A stretch of DNA of 26,048 bases, from the NCBI GenBank assembly GCA_964369885.1, contig CAYJGQ010000018.1, forward strand, positions 1-26,048, in the 5' to 3' direction. A model generated the notes under the pieces. That model had not been told where the DNA came from, did not search any database, and saw only the letters and a list, made by a program, of their open reading frames with translations. Origin of the DNA: Heteroruminococcus sp964369885. GTDB lineage: Bacteria; Bacillota; Clostridia; Oscillospirales; Ruminococcaceae. The translations under genes and the position numbers were made by a program. How positions within the stretch are numbered: position 1 is the first letter of the stretch; each line of letters opens with the position of its first letter. Positions 1-8,361 of this stretch are shown here, one piece after another.

Positions 1-123
1 CCCACGCTGCACGTCAGGGTGGCCGAAAGCCTTACCGACCCTTGCACATTTATATAGCACATCTGCATGGCTCTTATTATTTTGATGCACCTGAAAACAG
101 CACTATTTTCGGAGGGTTAATTC

Positions 124-372
124 TTGAAACCTAATACATGGGGATGGTTTAGATTTGTCTGCATATTTGCCGTACTATGCCTTTCATTCTTTTTTAGGTA
201 TATTGGCGGCACAGATCTATATTTAGAGATTACAACAATAATAATAGGTCTACTTTTGGTGGCCATTTTTATACTTGAAGTGATATTTTGGAGATGTCCC
301 AGTTGTGAAAAGCCCCTGCCACGGGCCGTAAAGGTAAAATACTGCTCTCATTGCGGCAAAGAAATTGATTAA
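124..372 (+). CDS. Small membrane protein with C-terminal zinc ribbon
   Basis: An 82-residue protein starting at TTG, chosen because a GGAGGG ribosome binding site sits about 7 bases upstream and no better start exists. Two hydrophobic segments (about residues 8-27 and 34-56) are followed by a cytosolic-type zinc ribbon with the pairs C58-x2-C61 and C74-x2-C77, the second ending in CSHCGK. This is the usual form of a small 'zinc-ribbon domain' membrane protein. The role is unknown. It is the first gene of a closely spaced + strand run that continues into a larger membrane protein 36 bases downstream, so the two may work together. The domain layout is clear; no function can be assigned. Confidence 0.75.
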   Translation: MKPNTWGWFRFVCIFAVLCLSFFFRYIGGTDLYLEITTIIIGLLLVAIFILEVIFWRCPSCEKPLPRAVKVKYCSHCGKEID

Positions 373-408
373 CGTTTTTTCCATAAACATAACCGAAAGA
401 GGTATAAA

Positions 409-1239
409 ATGAGATCAGCTATACTTACTGTAATATTATTGCTCGCCGCCGTAACCGTGGGAGTGCTATATTATTTTCTTGATTACAGCCTTGCACCATG
501 GCTTATTCCGGGCATACTTGGACTAATAGCCTTCATTCAGGCCATATCGCTTATGGTGGCCTACGACAAGGCCAAAAAAAAGCGTGGTTCCACCGTGTTT
601 GGCATGGTGGTGTGGTTTTTATTGTTCATATTTTTTGTTTTTGCCACGGTTTATCTAACCCAAAACGAGTTTTCGGTGGATGATTTATTTGCCATAGATC
701 CCACACTCTCCCCTGCCGACCCCACAAACCCCGACACCGCAAAGCTTCTTGACTTTGTTGAAGATAAGGACGCATTGGTGTTTGACTACGCCCTAAACAA
801 CGACGCCCAGGGGGTAAAAATTGAGGTTTACATCCTGCTTGACGGCGCATGGGAAACCATGACAGGCGATAACTTTAGTGATCTTGCCTTTGACAAGGGG
901 CGCATCGCCCTGAGCTACGACCACCTGATGGATGGCATGGGGGTGGCCTTGCAGGGCAAACAAACAGATTGGCTTGGAAGATTTACAGCCCCCTCACAGA
1001 TGGATATAACCGGCCGTGCCCTTTACAACAAGGAATTTGAAACCCAACAGCCCATAGAGTACGGGGTGGAAATTCCGCTGGCCATTCAGGCTGTTAGCAG
1101 TCAAAGCGGCCGCTATACCCAAAGTGTGGAGGAGTGTTTCCAAAACCCCGAGGTGCTTGCCCCATATGCCTACGACTTTGTATATGCCGTAACGGTTGAA
1201 TTCAGCCAAGCCCCACAGCCGCAATCAGAGCAGGAATAA
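409..1239 (+). CDS. Membrane protein with three N-terminal helices and a large C-terminal domain, unknown function
   Basis: A 276-residue protein with an AGAGGT-type ribosome binding site before its ATG. Three hydrophobic segments lie near residues 3-23, 28-50 and 64-86. The remaining roughly 190 residues are soluble, acidic and rich in Asp and aromatic residues, probably outside the membrane. A low-complexity Asp/Pro/Thr linker (about residues 95-110) joins the two parts. I do not recognise the soluble domain. It lies between the small zinc-ribbon gene and rqcH with gaps of 36 and 30 bases, so it is probably co-transcribed with both. Sensory, envelope or protein-quality roles are all possible; none is supported directly. 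Confidence 0.7.
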   Translation: MRSAILTVILLLAAVTVGVLYYFLDYSLAPWLIPGILGLIAFIQAISLMVAYDKAKKKRGSTVFGMVVWFLLFIFFVFATVYLTQNEFSVDDLFAIDPTLSPADPTNPDTAKLLDFVEDKDALVFDYALNNDAQGVKIEVYILLDGAWETMTGDNFSDLAFDKGRIALSYDHLMDGMGVALQGKQTDWLGRFTAPSQMDITGRALYNKEFETQQPIEYGVEIPLAIQAVSSQSGRYTQSVEECFQNPEVLAPYAYDFVYAVTVEFSQAPQPQSEQE

Positions 1240-1269
1240 ATACAGCCCCACCCAAAGGAGTAATAATAC

Positions 1270-3030
1270 ATGGCACTTGATGGAGCATATCTCTCGCTAC
1301 TTGCAAGGGAGATATCACAAGAGGCGGCCGACGCCCGCATAGATAAAATCAGTCAGCCCTCACGGGATAGCCTGGTAATAGCCCTGCGCTGGCGCGGTGG
1401 CAGTGGTAAACTACTGCTGTCGGCAGGCTCGGCCAGCCCCCGCATACATTTTATAGACACCCCACCCGAAAACCCCAAATCGGCCCCTATGTTTTGTATG
1501 CTTATGCGCAAACATTTGGGTTCGGGCAGGCTTGTGGCGGTAGAGCAAATTGGCCTTGACCGCATACTGCACCTAAAATTTGAGTGCCAAAATGAGCTTG
1601 GCGATAAAATTATACTGACACTGGCCATAGAAATAATGGGACGCCACAGCAACATAATCCTGATAGGTCCCGATGGCAAAATTATGGATGCAATAAAACG
1701 TGTTGATCCCGAGACCTCATCGGTGCGCCCCATACTGCCCGGCATGAGCTACACCCTGCCCCCGGCACAAAGCAAGCTAAACCCACTGCAAAGCACCCCC
1801 CAGCAGCTATGCGAGGCGGTCTGCGCAGGACGTGATATAGAGCTTTCCAAGGCTATACTGGAGCAAACCCAAGGCCTATCACCTGTGGTCTGTCGCGAGC
1901 TTGCCCACTATGCCCTGCGCAGCAGCAATGCCACGGTGCGCCTACTTAATAAGGAGCATCGCACACGTCTTTGTTCCGCCTTTGAGGGCTTTTTGCACCA
2001 CCTTGATCGCCCAAAGCCCACCTCGGTGCTCGACGAGGGCGGCCGCCCTGTTGAGTTTTCCTTCATGCCGCTTGAGCAGTATGGCAGCTACACCACAAAG
2101 CTATACGATGGCCCTCGCCCCTGCTCACAACTGCTTTGCGAGTTTTACCGTGAGAAAGACCGCAGCGGACGCATGAAGCAAAAATCGGGCGACCTACTGC
2201 GCCTTGTGGTAAACACCACCGAGCGGGTGGCAAGACGACTGCAAAGCCAAAAAGAGGAGCTTGAGCAGAGCCGACAGCGTGACACCCTGCGTAAGTACGG
2301 CGAACTTATAAATGCCAATTTATATGCCATCAAAAAGGGGGACAGCAAGGCGGTGGTGCAGGATTTTTACGACCCCGAATGTGCCACGGTGGAAATCCCC
2401 CTTGACATGCGCCTGACCCCAAGCCAGAATGCCCAGCGCTACTACAACGACTACCGCAAGGCCGACACGGCCGAGAAAAAACTGCGTGAACTTATAGATA
2501 GTGGTGAGCAGGAGCTTATATACCTTGATTCGGTATTTGATGCCATGACCCGAGCCGAACTGGAGGCCGACCTTACCGCCCTGCGTGAGGAGCTGGCCGA
2601 GCAGGGCTATGTGCGCCGTCAGGTGGGGCGCAAAAATGTAAAACCTCAAAAACTTGCCCCCATAAAATATATCTCAAGCGATGGTTTTACCATACTTTGC
2701 GGGCGCAACAACCTACAAAACGACCGCCTTACCCTAAAGGATAGCCGCAATTATGATTTGTGGTTACACACCCAAAATATACCGGGTTCTCACACGGTGG
2801 TGGTGGCCGACGGCAAGGAAATCCCTCTGCCCACCATAGAGCAGGCCGCCATAATTGCAGCCTACAACTCCAAGGCACGGGAGTCGACCAAGGTGGCGGT
2901 GGATTACACCCTTATACGCAACGTAAAAAAACCGCAGGGTGCAAAGCCGGGAATGGTGGTTTATGAGCCGTATCAAACCGCCATTGTAACCCCCGATGCA
3001 CAGCTTGTAGAGTCGTTATTACAGCCTTAA
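1270..3030 (+). CDS. rqcH: Rqc2/NFACT family protein RqcH (ribosome-associated quality control)
   Basis: A 586-residue protein matching the full length of bacterial NFACT proteins, formerly called fibronectin-binding protein A. In Bacillus, RqcH binds stalled 50S subunits and recruits tRNA-Ala to add a C-terminal alanine tail that marks the nascent chain for degradation. The NFACT-N part holds the Asp-Arg pair at residues 97-98 (GLDRIL), the same position as the essential DR motif of the Bacillus protein. A charged coiled-coil region spans about 290-440. The NFACT-R domain begins near residue 470, with GRNNLQNDRLT and a WLHTQNIPGSH motif. The start follows AAAGGAG. purB follows after 39 bases, so the two are probably in one operon. 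Intact, and confidently assigned. Confidence 0.95.
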   Translation: MALDGAYLSLLAREISQEAADARIDKISQPSRDSLVIALRWRGGSGKLLLSAGSASPRIHFIDTPPENPKSAPMFCMLMRKHLGSGRLVAVEQIGLDRILHLKFECQNELGDKIILTLAIEIMGRHSNIILIGPDGKIMDAIKRVDPETSSVRPILPGMSYTLPPAQSKLNPLQSTPQQLCEAVCAGRDIELSKAILEQTQGLSPVVCRELAHYALRSSNATVRLLNKEHRTRLCSAFEGFLHHLDRPKPTSVLDEGGRPVEFSFMPLEQYGSYTTKLYDGPRPCSQLLCEFYREKDRSGRMKQKSGDLLRLVVNTTERVARRLQSQKEELEQSRQRDTLRKYGELINANLYAIKKGDSKAVVQDFYDPECATVEIPLDMRLTPSQNAQRYYNDYRKADTAEKKLRELIDSGEQELIYLDSVFDAMTRAELEADLTALREELAEQGYVRRQVGRKNVKPQKLAPIKYISSDGFTILCGRNNLQNDRLTLKDSRNYDLWLHTQNIPGSHTVVVADGKEIPLPTIEQAAIIAAYNSKARESTKVAVDYTLIRNVKKPQGAKPGMVVYEPYQTAIVTPDAQLVESLLQP

Positions 3031-3069
3031 AACACCGATGATTACGGTTTAAGAATAGGAGATAACAGC

Positions 3070-4500
3070 ATGAACAACAGATATGAAAGTCCCTTTTCCT
3101 CACGCTATGCCTCGGACGAGATGCAGTACATCTTCTCGGCCGACAAAAAGTTTCGTACCTGGCGCCGCCTATGGATTGCCCTTGCCCGTGCCGAGCACAA
3201 ACTTGGCCTGCCTGTAAGCGCCCAGCAGGTAAAACAGCTTGAGGATAATGCCGAGGATATCAATTATGATGTAGCTATAGCTCGTGAGCGCCAGACCCGC
3301 CACGATGTGATGAGCCATGTCTATGCATATGGGGTGCAGTGCCCCGAGGCGGCCGGCATAATACATCTTGGTGCTACAAGTTGTTATGTCGGGGATAACA
3401 CCGACGTTGTAGTAATGCGTGAGGGCATGGAACTTTTGCGCCGCAAACTGTTAAGCGTGCTGTCCCTACTCTCCAAATTCTCGCTTGAATACAAGGACAT
3501 GCCGGCCCTTGCCTACACACATCTTCAGCCGGCACAGCTCACCACAGTGGGCAAGCGTGCCACCCTGTGGATGAACGAACTGCTAATGGACGTGACCGAG
3601 CTTGAGCACCGCATATCCTCCCTGCAACTGCTGGGCTCCAAGGGTACAACCGGCACCCAGGCAAGTTTTGTGGAGCTTTTTGAGGGGGATGTGGAAAAGA
3701 TCCGCAAACTCGACGAGATGATTTGTGACGAAATGGGATTTGACAGCGTGGTTCCCGTATCGGGTCAGACCTATTCGCGCAAGGTAGACAGCCAGATAAT
3801 GGACACACTTTCGGGCATTGCCCAGAGCTGCTCAAAGTTTTCAAACGATATGCGCCTACTGCAAAACTTTAAGGAGATGGAGGAACCCTTTGAGAAGAAG
3901 CAAATCGGCTCCTCGGCCATGCCCTACAAGCGCAACCCCATGCGCAGTGAGCGCATTACCGCCCTCTCTCGCTTTGTCATGAGCCTTTCCATCAACCCTG
4001 CCATCACGGCCGCCACCCAGTGGTTTGAGCGCACCCTCGACGACTCGGCAAACCGCCGTCTTGCGGTGGCCGAGGGATTTTTGGCGGTCGACTCGATACT
4101 AAACATAATGCTAAATGTCTGCGACGGCCTTGTGGTTTATCCCAAGGTGGTGCGTCAGCGTGTAATGCGTGAGCTCCCCTTTATGGCCACCGAAAATATA
4201 ATGATGCGTGCCGTGAAGAAGGGTGGCGACCGCCAAGAACTGCACGAGCGCCTGCGTGAGCACTCCCTTGCCGCCGCCGCCGTGGTTAAGGAGGAGGGTG
4301 GCGAAAACGATCTCATTGAGCGCATAAGCCGTGACCCGGCCTTTGGCCTTGAGCTTTCGGAACTGAACGCACTGCTTGATCCCACCCTGTTTACAGGGCG
4401 TGCGCCCGGCCAAACCGAGGAGTTTAATAACGAGCTTATACTACCCCTGCTTGATAAAAACAAGGACTTGTTGGGCGAAAAGGCCGAGCTATCGGTTTAA
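3070..4500 (+). CDS. purB: Adenylosuccinate lyase
   Basis: A 476-residue member of the fumarase/aspartase superfamily. PurB cleaves SAICAR to AICAR plus fumarate and adenylosuccinate to AMP plus fumarate, in purine synthesis. Visible signatures are the N-terminal SPFSSRYAS segment, TSCYVGDNTD near residue 100, THLQPAQ with the conserved His151, and the superfamily signature GSSAMPYKRNP at about residues 280-290, which contains the catalytic-loop Ser. The ATG follows AGGAGATAA. Length is normal for the eukaryote-like 470-480 residue branch also found in Clostridia. It lies between rqcH and a DUF815 ATPase rather than in a pur operon. Confidence 0.97.
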   Translation: MNNRYESPFSSRYASDEMQYIFSADKKFRTWRRLWIALARAEHKLGLPVSAQQVKQLEDNAEDINYDVAIARERQTRHDVMSHVYAYGVQCPEAAGIIHLGATSCYVGDNTDVVVMREGMELLRRKLLSVLSLLSKFSLEYKDMPALAYTHLQPAQLTTVGKRATLWMNELLMDVTELEHRISSLQLLGSKGTTGTQASFVELFEGDVEKIRKLDEMICDEMGFDSVVPVSGQTYSRKVDSQIMDTLSGIAQSCSKFSNDMRLLQNFKEMEEPFEKKQIGSSAMPYKRNPMRSERITALSRFVMSLSINPAITAATQWFERTLDDSANRRLAVAEGFLAVDSILNIMLNVCDGLVVYPKVVRQRVMRELPFMATENIMMRAVKKGGDRQELHERLREHSLAAAAVVKEEGGENDLIERISRDPAFGLELSELNALLDPTLFTGRAPGQTEEFNNELILPLLDKNKDLLGEKAELSV

Positions 4501-4542
4501 TTTACAGGTGGTACAATGGCATAAAAACAGGGGGCGTGGCCG

Positions 4543-5763
4543 ATGAAAAATGAATTTATACACAACCTAAAAAAGCTGGACTACCTCACGGTATTTGCGG
4601 CCCTGCGCAGTGATCCCGTATTGGCGGGACTGCGGCACTTGGCCAAAATTTTGGATGGCGAGGGCACAAAAGCATCGGCCAAGGCTCCCCTATTATATTC
4701 TGAGGTATTGGCCGAGCTTTACCGCAAATCCCCAAGCCTTACCGCCTATATTACCACCCTTGTGGATGAGGACGAAAACTTTTACATCAAGGGAATTGGC
4801 ACAGGCGCTACCTTTGATGATGTGATTGGAGATGCACTTCAAAATGATCTGCAAATTTTAAGCGACATCGCCGCCACCGACTGCAATCAAATAATAAAGC
4901 GACTGCCAAATCCTGATGCCTGCCCACGTTTTAACTCCCATATGACGGATTTATCAGCATTTTACACCGACAAGCTGTCAAACCTTGGGCAGAGTGGATA
5001 CGGTATATTTGCAAAGTATGGCGCCTTTATTTTTGACCACCACGGCCTTTGCCCCGTGGCCCACCCCGACAGCGTCCGCCTGAGCGATTTGTGCGGATAC
5101 AAGGCCGAGCGTGAGATGATACTGCAAAATACCGCAGAATTTTTGTGCGGTCGCCCCGCAAACAATCTTCTGCTGTATGGCGATGCAGGCACGGGAAAAA
5201 GTGCTACGGTCAAGGCTGTTTTTGCCACTTACAAGGACCGTGGACTTCGTCTGATTGAGCTAAAAAAAGAAAATCTGCGAGAGCTTCCACTACTTTTGGA
5301 ACAGCTCTCGGAAAATCCGCTTAAATTCCTGCTGTTTATCGACGATTTGAGCTTTCATAAAAACGATGACAGTTTTTCCTCCCTAAAGGCTGTGCTTGAG
5401 GGCAGTGTGGCGGCCACCGGTTCAAACTGCATAATATATGCCACCAGCAACCGCCGTCATCTTGTAAAGGAATCCTTTGCCGACCGCGATGGGGACGAGA
5501 TACACCTGGGTGACACCATGCAGGAGATGCTGAGCCTTTCGGCCAGATTTGGCAGAACCATCACCTTCCAGGCCCCCGACAGGGAACAGTACTTTGAAAT
5601 TGTACAGCACTACGCCAAAAAACTCGGCGTAAACATACCGCCCGAGCAACTTGCCACCCGTGGCGAGGCCTACGCAATACGAAGCGGCGGACGCAGTCCA
5701 CGCACCGCAAAACATTTTGTGCAGTCGCTGTCGGTTGCCCAAAATTCACAGGATAGCCTATAA
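4543..5763 (+). CDS. DUF815-type AAA+ ATPase
   Basis: A 406-residue protein of the DUF815 family of P-loop ATPases. The roughly 180-residue N-terminal part is helical and lacks motifs I recognise. The ATPase core has Walker A GDAGTGKS at residues 213-220, Walker B FLLFIDDL ending near residue 268, a sensor-1-like YATSNRRH motif, and a C-terminal stretch with RSPRTAKHF typical of DUF815. The biological role of the family is not settled; a chaperone or remodelling function is inferred only from the fold. It follows purB by 42 bases and is the last gene before a strong terminator. The ATG at 4543 is preceded by a GGGGG stretch. Confidence 0.85.
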   Translation: MKNEFIHNLKKLDYLTVFAALRSDPVLAGLRHLAKILDGEGTKASAKAPLLYSEVLAELYRKSPSLTAYITTLVDEDENFYIKGIGTGATFDDVIGDALQNDLQILSDIAATDCNQIIKRLPNPDACPRFNSHMTDLSAFYTDKLSNLGQSGYGIFAKYGAFIFDHHGLCPVAHPDSVRLSDLCGYKAEREMILQNTAEFLCGRPANNLLLYGDAGTGKSATVKAVFATYKDRGLRLIELKKENLRELPLLLEQLSENPLKFLLFIDDLSFHKNDDSFSSLKAVLEGSVAATGSNCIIYATSNRRHLVKESFADRDGDEIHLGDTMQEMLSLSARFGRTITFQAPDREQYFEIVQHYAKKLGVNIPPEQLATRGEAYAIRSGGRSPRTAKHFVQSLSVAQNSQDSL

Positions 5764-5769
5764 GCCAAG

Positions 5770-5811
5770 CCCCCCATTATATTAAAGTTTTAATATAATG
5801 GGGGGTGTTAT
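5770..5811 (+). terminator. Intrinsic terminator ending the rqcH-purB-DUF815 run
   Basis: A perfect 15-bp inverted repeat (5770-5784 with 5791-5805; six C at the base, then ATTATATTA) closes a 6-base loop 6 bases after the ATPase stop codon. It is followed by TGTTATTTATT. Because it is symmetric it may also stop transcription coming from the convergent alanyl-tRNA editing gene. Confidence 0.85.
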
Positions 5812-5940
5812 TTATTGATATTCTTTTGGGTAGTGTTTAGCCCTCGATCATATTTTTGACCTATGTGGATGGTGCACTCGTCAAAAATCTCCCCGACCTC
5901 AAACCCTCTCGGGTGTAATCCTCGGCACGCTCCCCCACCC

Positions 5941-7104
5941 TTACACAGCAGATATGCCACCAAAGTAGGCCTCTATTTGTTCCTGTGTGGCCCTAACCGA
6001 GCCCTGCACCATGGTGTTATCTCCACCGCCACGCCCCGAAAGCGCTGTGTTTATCTCACGGCTAAACCCACGCATATCCTCAGCGCTGTGGTGGCATATG
6101 GCATAGCGAAAACCATCGTCACTTTGTGTAAACACTCCGCAAAGTCCGCCCCTTGCCCTTGCCAGCATGTCGGCAAAGCGGCGTTGGTCGGCCACATCAA
6201 GCCCCTGCTCAAACAGGCAAAGTGGGGTATTATCTTTGGCAAGTTTTGCACACTTAAACTCAAAAATCTGCCCCAAAAGCTCGGCTATGCGACCCTTGCT
6301 TTGTTCCTGCAGGGCGTAAAGCTTCTCCACCCCCTGGGCAATCTCCTCGGTGGGTTTACATAAAAGCTGTGATATTGTAAGGGCCTGCTGTTCCTGTAAG
6401 CGGTAGCCCTCAAGCGCCTTTATACCGCACATCATACCCATGCGTGTGCCCCCCTTGTACTTCTGAGCCGACAGTAGCTTTATCATACCCACCTCGGCGG
6501 TAGACGCAACATGTATGCCACAGCAGGCACAGCTGTCCACCCCTGGCACCTGCACTATGCGCACCTGTCCCTCAATCTCCCTTTTACTGCGGTAGCTCAT
6601 ATCGGCAAGCTCCTCCCTGTCGGGATAACGCTCCTGCACCAATATGTTCTGGGCGGCCATTTTGTTGGCCAACAGTTCTACCTCCAATATCTGCTGTTGT
6701 GTAAGGGGTATATCAAAATCTATGCTCACCTGTTGTTTGCCCATGTGAAAACCAACATTTTCGCCGCCGTACATACTGTTTATAAGCCCCGACACAATAT
6801 GCTCGGCCGTGTGATGCTGCATAAGGTCAAAGCGGTAATCCCAGTCTATCCTGCCCACAACCTCTGCTCCCGGCTCCAGTGGCCTGTCGATGATGTGCTC
6901 AATCTCATCCTCCCTTTGGCGCACCTTTACCACCACGGCACCGCCTATCTCTCCACGGTCGCTGGGTTGTCCGCCACCCTCGGGGTAAAAGCAGGTTTGA
7001 TCAAGGCGCAGTATGTAGTGCTCCCCCTCCTGCACACAGGATACAACCTCTGCGTTAAATTCTTTTTGGTAGGGATTTTCTCTGTATATCATTTTTGTGT
7101 TCAT
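5941..7104 (-). CDS. Alanyl-tRNA editing protein, long form with DHHA1 domain (AlaX-type)
   Basis: A 387-residue free-standing homologue of the AlaRS editing half. It is expected to hydrolyse Ser-tRNA(Ala) or Gly-tRNA(Ala) in the cytosol. The zinc-binding editing motifs are intact: HTAEH at residues 98-102 and C194-x3-H198 in CCGIHV. The N-terminal beta-barrel carries the typical FYPEGGGQPSD segment. A coiled stretch near 235-285 leads into a DHHA1 domain with GRGGG near residue 370, the usual architecture of the long AlaX class. The ATG at 7104 has AGAGGTGAG just upstream. It faces the rqcH run convergently. RqcH itself uses tRNA-Ala, so the closeness is suggestive but may be chance. Confidence 0.92.
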   Translation of the reverse strand: MNTKMIYRENPYQKEFNAEVVSCVQEGEHYILRLDQTCFYPEGGGQPSDRGEIGGAVVVKVRQREDEIEHIIDRPLEPGAEVVGRIDWDYRFDLMQHHTAEHIVSGLINSMYGGENVGFHMGKQQVSIDFDIPLTQQQILEVELLANKMAAQNILVQERYPDREELADMSYRSKREIEGQVRIVQVPGVDSCACCGIHVASTAEVGMIKLLSAQKYKGGTRMGMMCGIKALEGYRLQEQQALTISQLLCKPTEEIAQGVEKLYALQEQSKGRIAELLGQIFEFKCAKLAKDNTPLCLFEQGLDVADQRRFADMLARARGGLCGVFTQSDDGFRYAICHHSAEDMRGFSREINTALSGRGGGDNTMVQGSVRATQEQIEAYFGGISAV

Positions 7105-7134
7105 ATATTCTCACCTCTGTGTTTTTTACGCCTT

Positions 7135-7163
7135 AGTATAGCATTTTTAGCTCAATTTGGCCA
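7135..7163 (-). promoter_or_regulatory. Probable promoter of the alanyl-tRNA editing gene
   Basis: On the - strand, TGGCCA (7158-7163) and TATACT (7135-7140) are separated by 17 bases, and the -10 is preceded by TG plus one base (extended -10). The start codon lies about 30 bases downstream. The -35 is only a partial match to consensus. Confidence 0.5.
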
Positions 7164-7265
7164 TTCGCTACCACTACATCACCCACTCCCTCCACTCAGC
7201 TGGATACATATTTACAAGCGTTTTAGCTTGAATCGTTTAAATTTTACTCTTAATGCAATATATAT

Positions 7266-7294
7266 TTGACATTAAGTAATTTATATATTATAAT
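7266..7294 (+). promoter_or_regulatory. Perfect-consensus sigma-A promoter of the XRE/membrane-protein pair
   Basis: TTGACA (7266-7271) and TATAAT (7289-7294) are both exact matches with the optimal 17-base spacer. Transcription would begin near 7301, leaving a leader of only about 16 bases with AAGGGGG before the ATG at 7317. A short inverted repeat CAAGC/GCTTG (7215-7230) lies upstream and might be an operator. A promoter this strong usually needs repression, perhaps by the XRE protein it encodes. Confidence 0.8.
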
Positions 7295-7316
7295 ATGGAA
7301 TGTAAGGGGGTGCTGT

Positions 7317-7517
7317 ATGAAAAATAAAAAAATAAAAATAGCACGCATAGAGTGCGATATGAAACAAGAGGATTTAGCAAATGCGGTGGGGGTTACAAGA
7401 CAAACAATCGGCTTAATTGAAGCAGGAAATTACAACCCCACCCTAAATTTATGTACTGCAATATGCAAAGCGCTTGGAAAAACACTAAATGATTTGTTTT
7501 GGGAGGAAACACTATGA
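7317..7517 (+). CDS. XRE-family HTH transcriptional regulator, short form
   Basis: A 66-residue protein that is almost entirely one Cro/CI-type helix-turn-helix. QEDLANAVGVTRQTIGLIEAGNYNPTL is the classic recognition-helix region, here split as QEDLANAVGV and TRQTIGLIEAGNYNP. The ATG at 7317 is chosen for its AAGGGGG site and its fit to family length (60-70 residues). An upstream in-frame start at 7266 would overlap the promoter. Its stop overlaps the start of the next gene (ATGA), so the two are translationally coupled. Such short XRE proteins commonly regulate an adjacent membrane protein gene; autoregulation is likely but not shown. Confidence 0.9.
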   Translation: MKNKKIKIARIECDMKQEDLANAVGVTRQTIGLIEAGNYNPTLNLCTAICKALGKTLNDLFWEETL

Positions 7518-7999
7518 AAAGCAATGTAACCTGCGACGAAAGAGTTGTTTTGGTTAAAAGAAAAATTCAAAGTGACGGATTTAGTCTTATCTGGCTTCTG
7601 CTCCTGATTTCGATTTTGGTACAGCAGTTTGTGTTCAGTGCACCGGTGCAGCAATATCTGGCTGAAATGGTCATATTCTTGGCCATGTCTGTTTATATTA
7701 TTGTGGCCAACCTGATAAAGGGAAATGACCTGCAACTTTCAAACAGCAAAAAGAGTAATGTATTAATAGTGCTTCGCAGTGTAATTGCCGGCCTTGTTGT
7801 GGCCGTAATAAATACAGTTCAAAACCATTATCAGTATGGTGATGCGGTGCAGGATAGCATTGCAAAACACACAGCTTGGGTTGCAATCATAAGTTTTCTT
7901 TGCACTGCAATAGGCACTTTTATAGTGCTTAAAATTATAGCTTTAATAAACATAGCGGTACAAAATAAAATAAATACAAAGCTTGAAGACGATCAATAA
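7514..7999 (+). CDS. Small four-helix membrane protein coupled to the XRE regulator (DUF6773-like)
   Basis: A 161-residue protein. The ATG at 7514 overlaps the XRE stop codon by four bases and has GGGAGG upstream within the XRE gene. Four hydrophobic segments lie near residues 22-42, 50-70, 82-103 and 120-145, with short polar loops and a Lys/Asp-rich tail. The family of small membrane proteins next to short XRE regulators in Firmicutes looks like DUF6773, but that name is from memory and only moderately sure. Function is unknown; a membrane sensor or resistance partner of the regulator is conceivable. Confidence 0.8.
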   Translation: MKSNVTCDERVVLVKRKIQSDGFSLIWLLLLISILVQQFVFSAPVQQYLAEMVIFLAMSVYIIVANLIKGNDLQLSNSKKSNVLIVLRSVIAGLVVAVINTVQNHYQYGDAVQDSIAKHTAWVAIISFLCTAIGTFIVLKIIALINIAVQNKINTKLEDDQ

Positions 8000-8037
8000 A
8001 TGGCATCCTCTATAACTAAATAAGATAAAAATATACT

Positions 8038-8080
8038 AAGGCTCAAACCTTGCAAAACGCTTGGTTTGAGCCTTGGTATT
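8038..8080. terminator. Bidirectional hairpin between convergent genes
   Basis: A perfect 12-bp inverted repeat (8038-8049 with 8063-8074, AAGGCTCAAACC) with a 13-base loop lies between the membrane-protein gene on + and the small gene on -. In the - direction it is followed by AGTATATTTTTAT, a T-rich tract. In the + direction the tract is weaker. Confidence 0.65.
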
Positions 8081-8180
8081 TATACCCACTTTGCTAACAT
8101 AAAAGTGTTGCTTTGATTTTTTTGCTACTTGTCCCTGCATATAAAACGATGTGGCTGCGGCAAATCATTCTGCACTGCCT

Positions 8181-8360
8181 TTACAAATCATCGGCATCCT
8201 GCACCGGCTTTTCGTAGGGGTTTTTGGGTGCACCGGTGTAGCTTCCCTCGGGGTCGCTGGGGCTTACACTGGCCGCCGTTATCTGCTGTACCTTTTGGGT
8301 TATTCGTCTGATTTTATCCTGCGGAAAAGATTTATCATCCTTTGGTGGTCGAAATTTCAT
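8181..8360 (-). CDS. 59-residue hydrophilic protein ending in DADDL
   Basis: A short gene supported by a near-perfect AAAGGAGGGA ribosome binding site 6 bases before the ATG at 8360, and by protein-like composition. It reads MKFRPPKDDKSFPQDK at the start, has a GSYTGAPKNPYEKP segment in the second half, and ends with VQDADDL and TAA. There are no membrane segments or cysteines. It is rich in Pro, Lys, Asp and Gln and is probably disordered. From memory, small clostridial hypothetical proteins with a GSYTG core and a QDADDL tail recur, but I cannot verify that here. Function is unknown. It is flanked by a shared terminator hairpin and, upstream, by a possible promoter and a micro-ORF. Confidence 0.8.
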   Translation of the reverse strand: MKFRPPKDDKSFPQDKIRRITQKVQQITAASVSPSDPEGSYTGAPKNPYEKPVQDADDL

Positions 8361-8361
8361 T

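Noticed and set aside
2320..2649. 109-codon - strand frame within rqcH
   Set aside because: Antisense shadow caused by biased codon use in rqcH; no start signals or recognisable domain.
5863..6363. 166-codon + strand frame opposite the alanyl-tRNA editing gene
   Set aside because: It overlaps the antisense of a well-supported gene, has no ribosome binding site, and its translation is Cys/His/Pro-rich without family features.
6511..7269. 252-codon + strand frame opposite the start of the alanyl-tRNA editing gene
   Set aside because: Shadow of the intact gene on the other strand; it runs across that gene's promoter and has no ribosome binding site.
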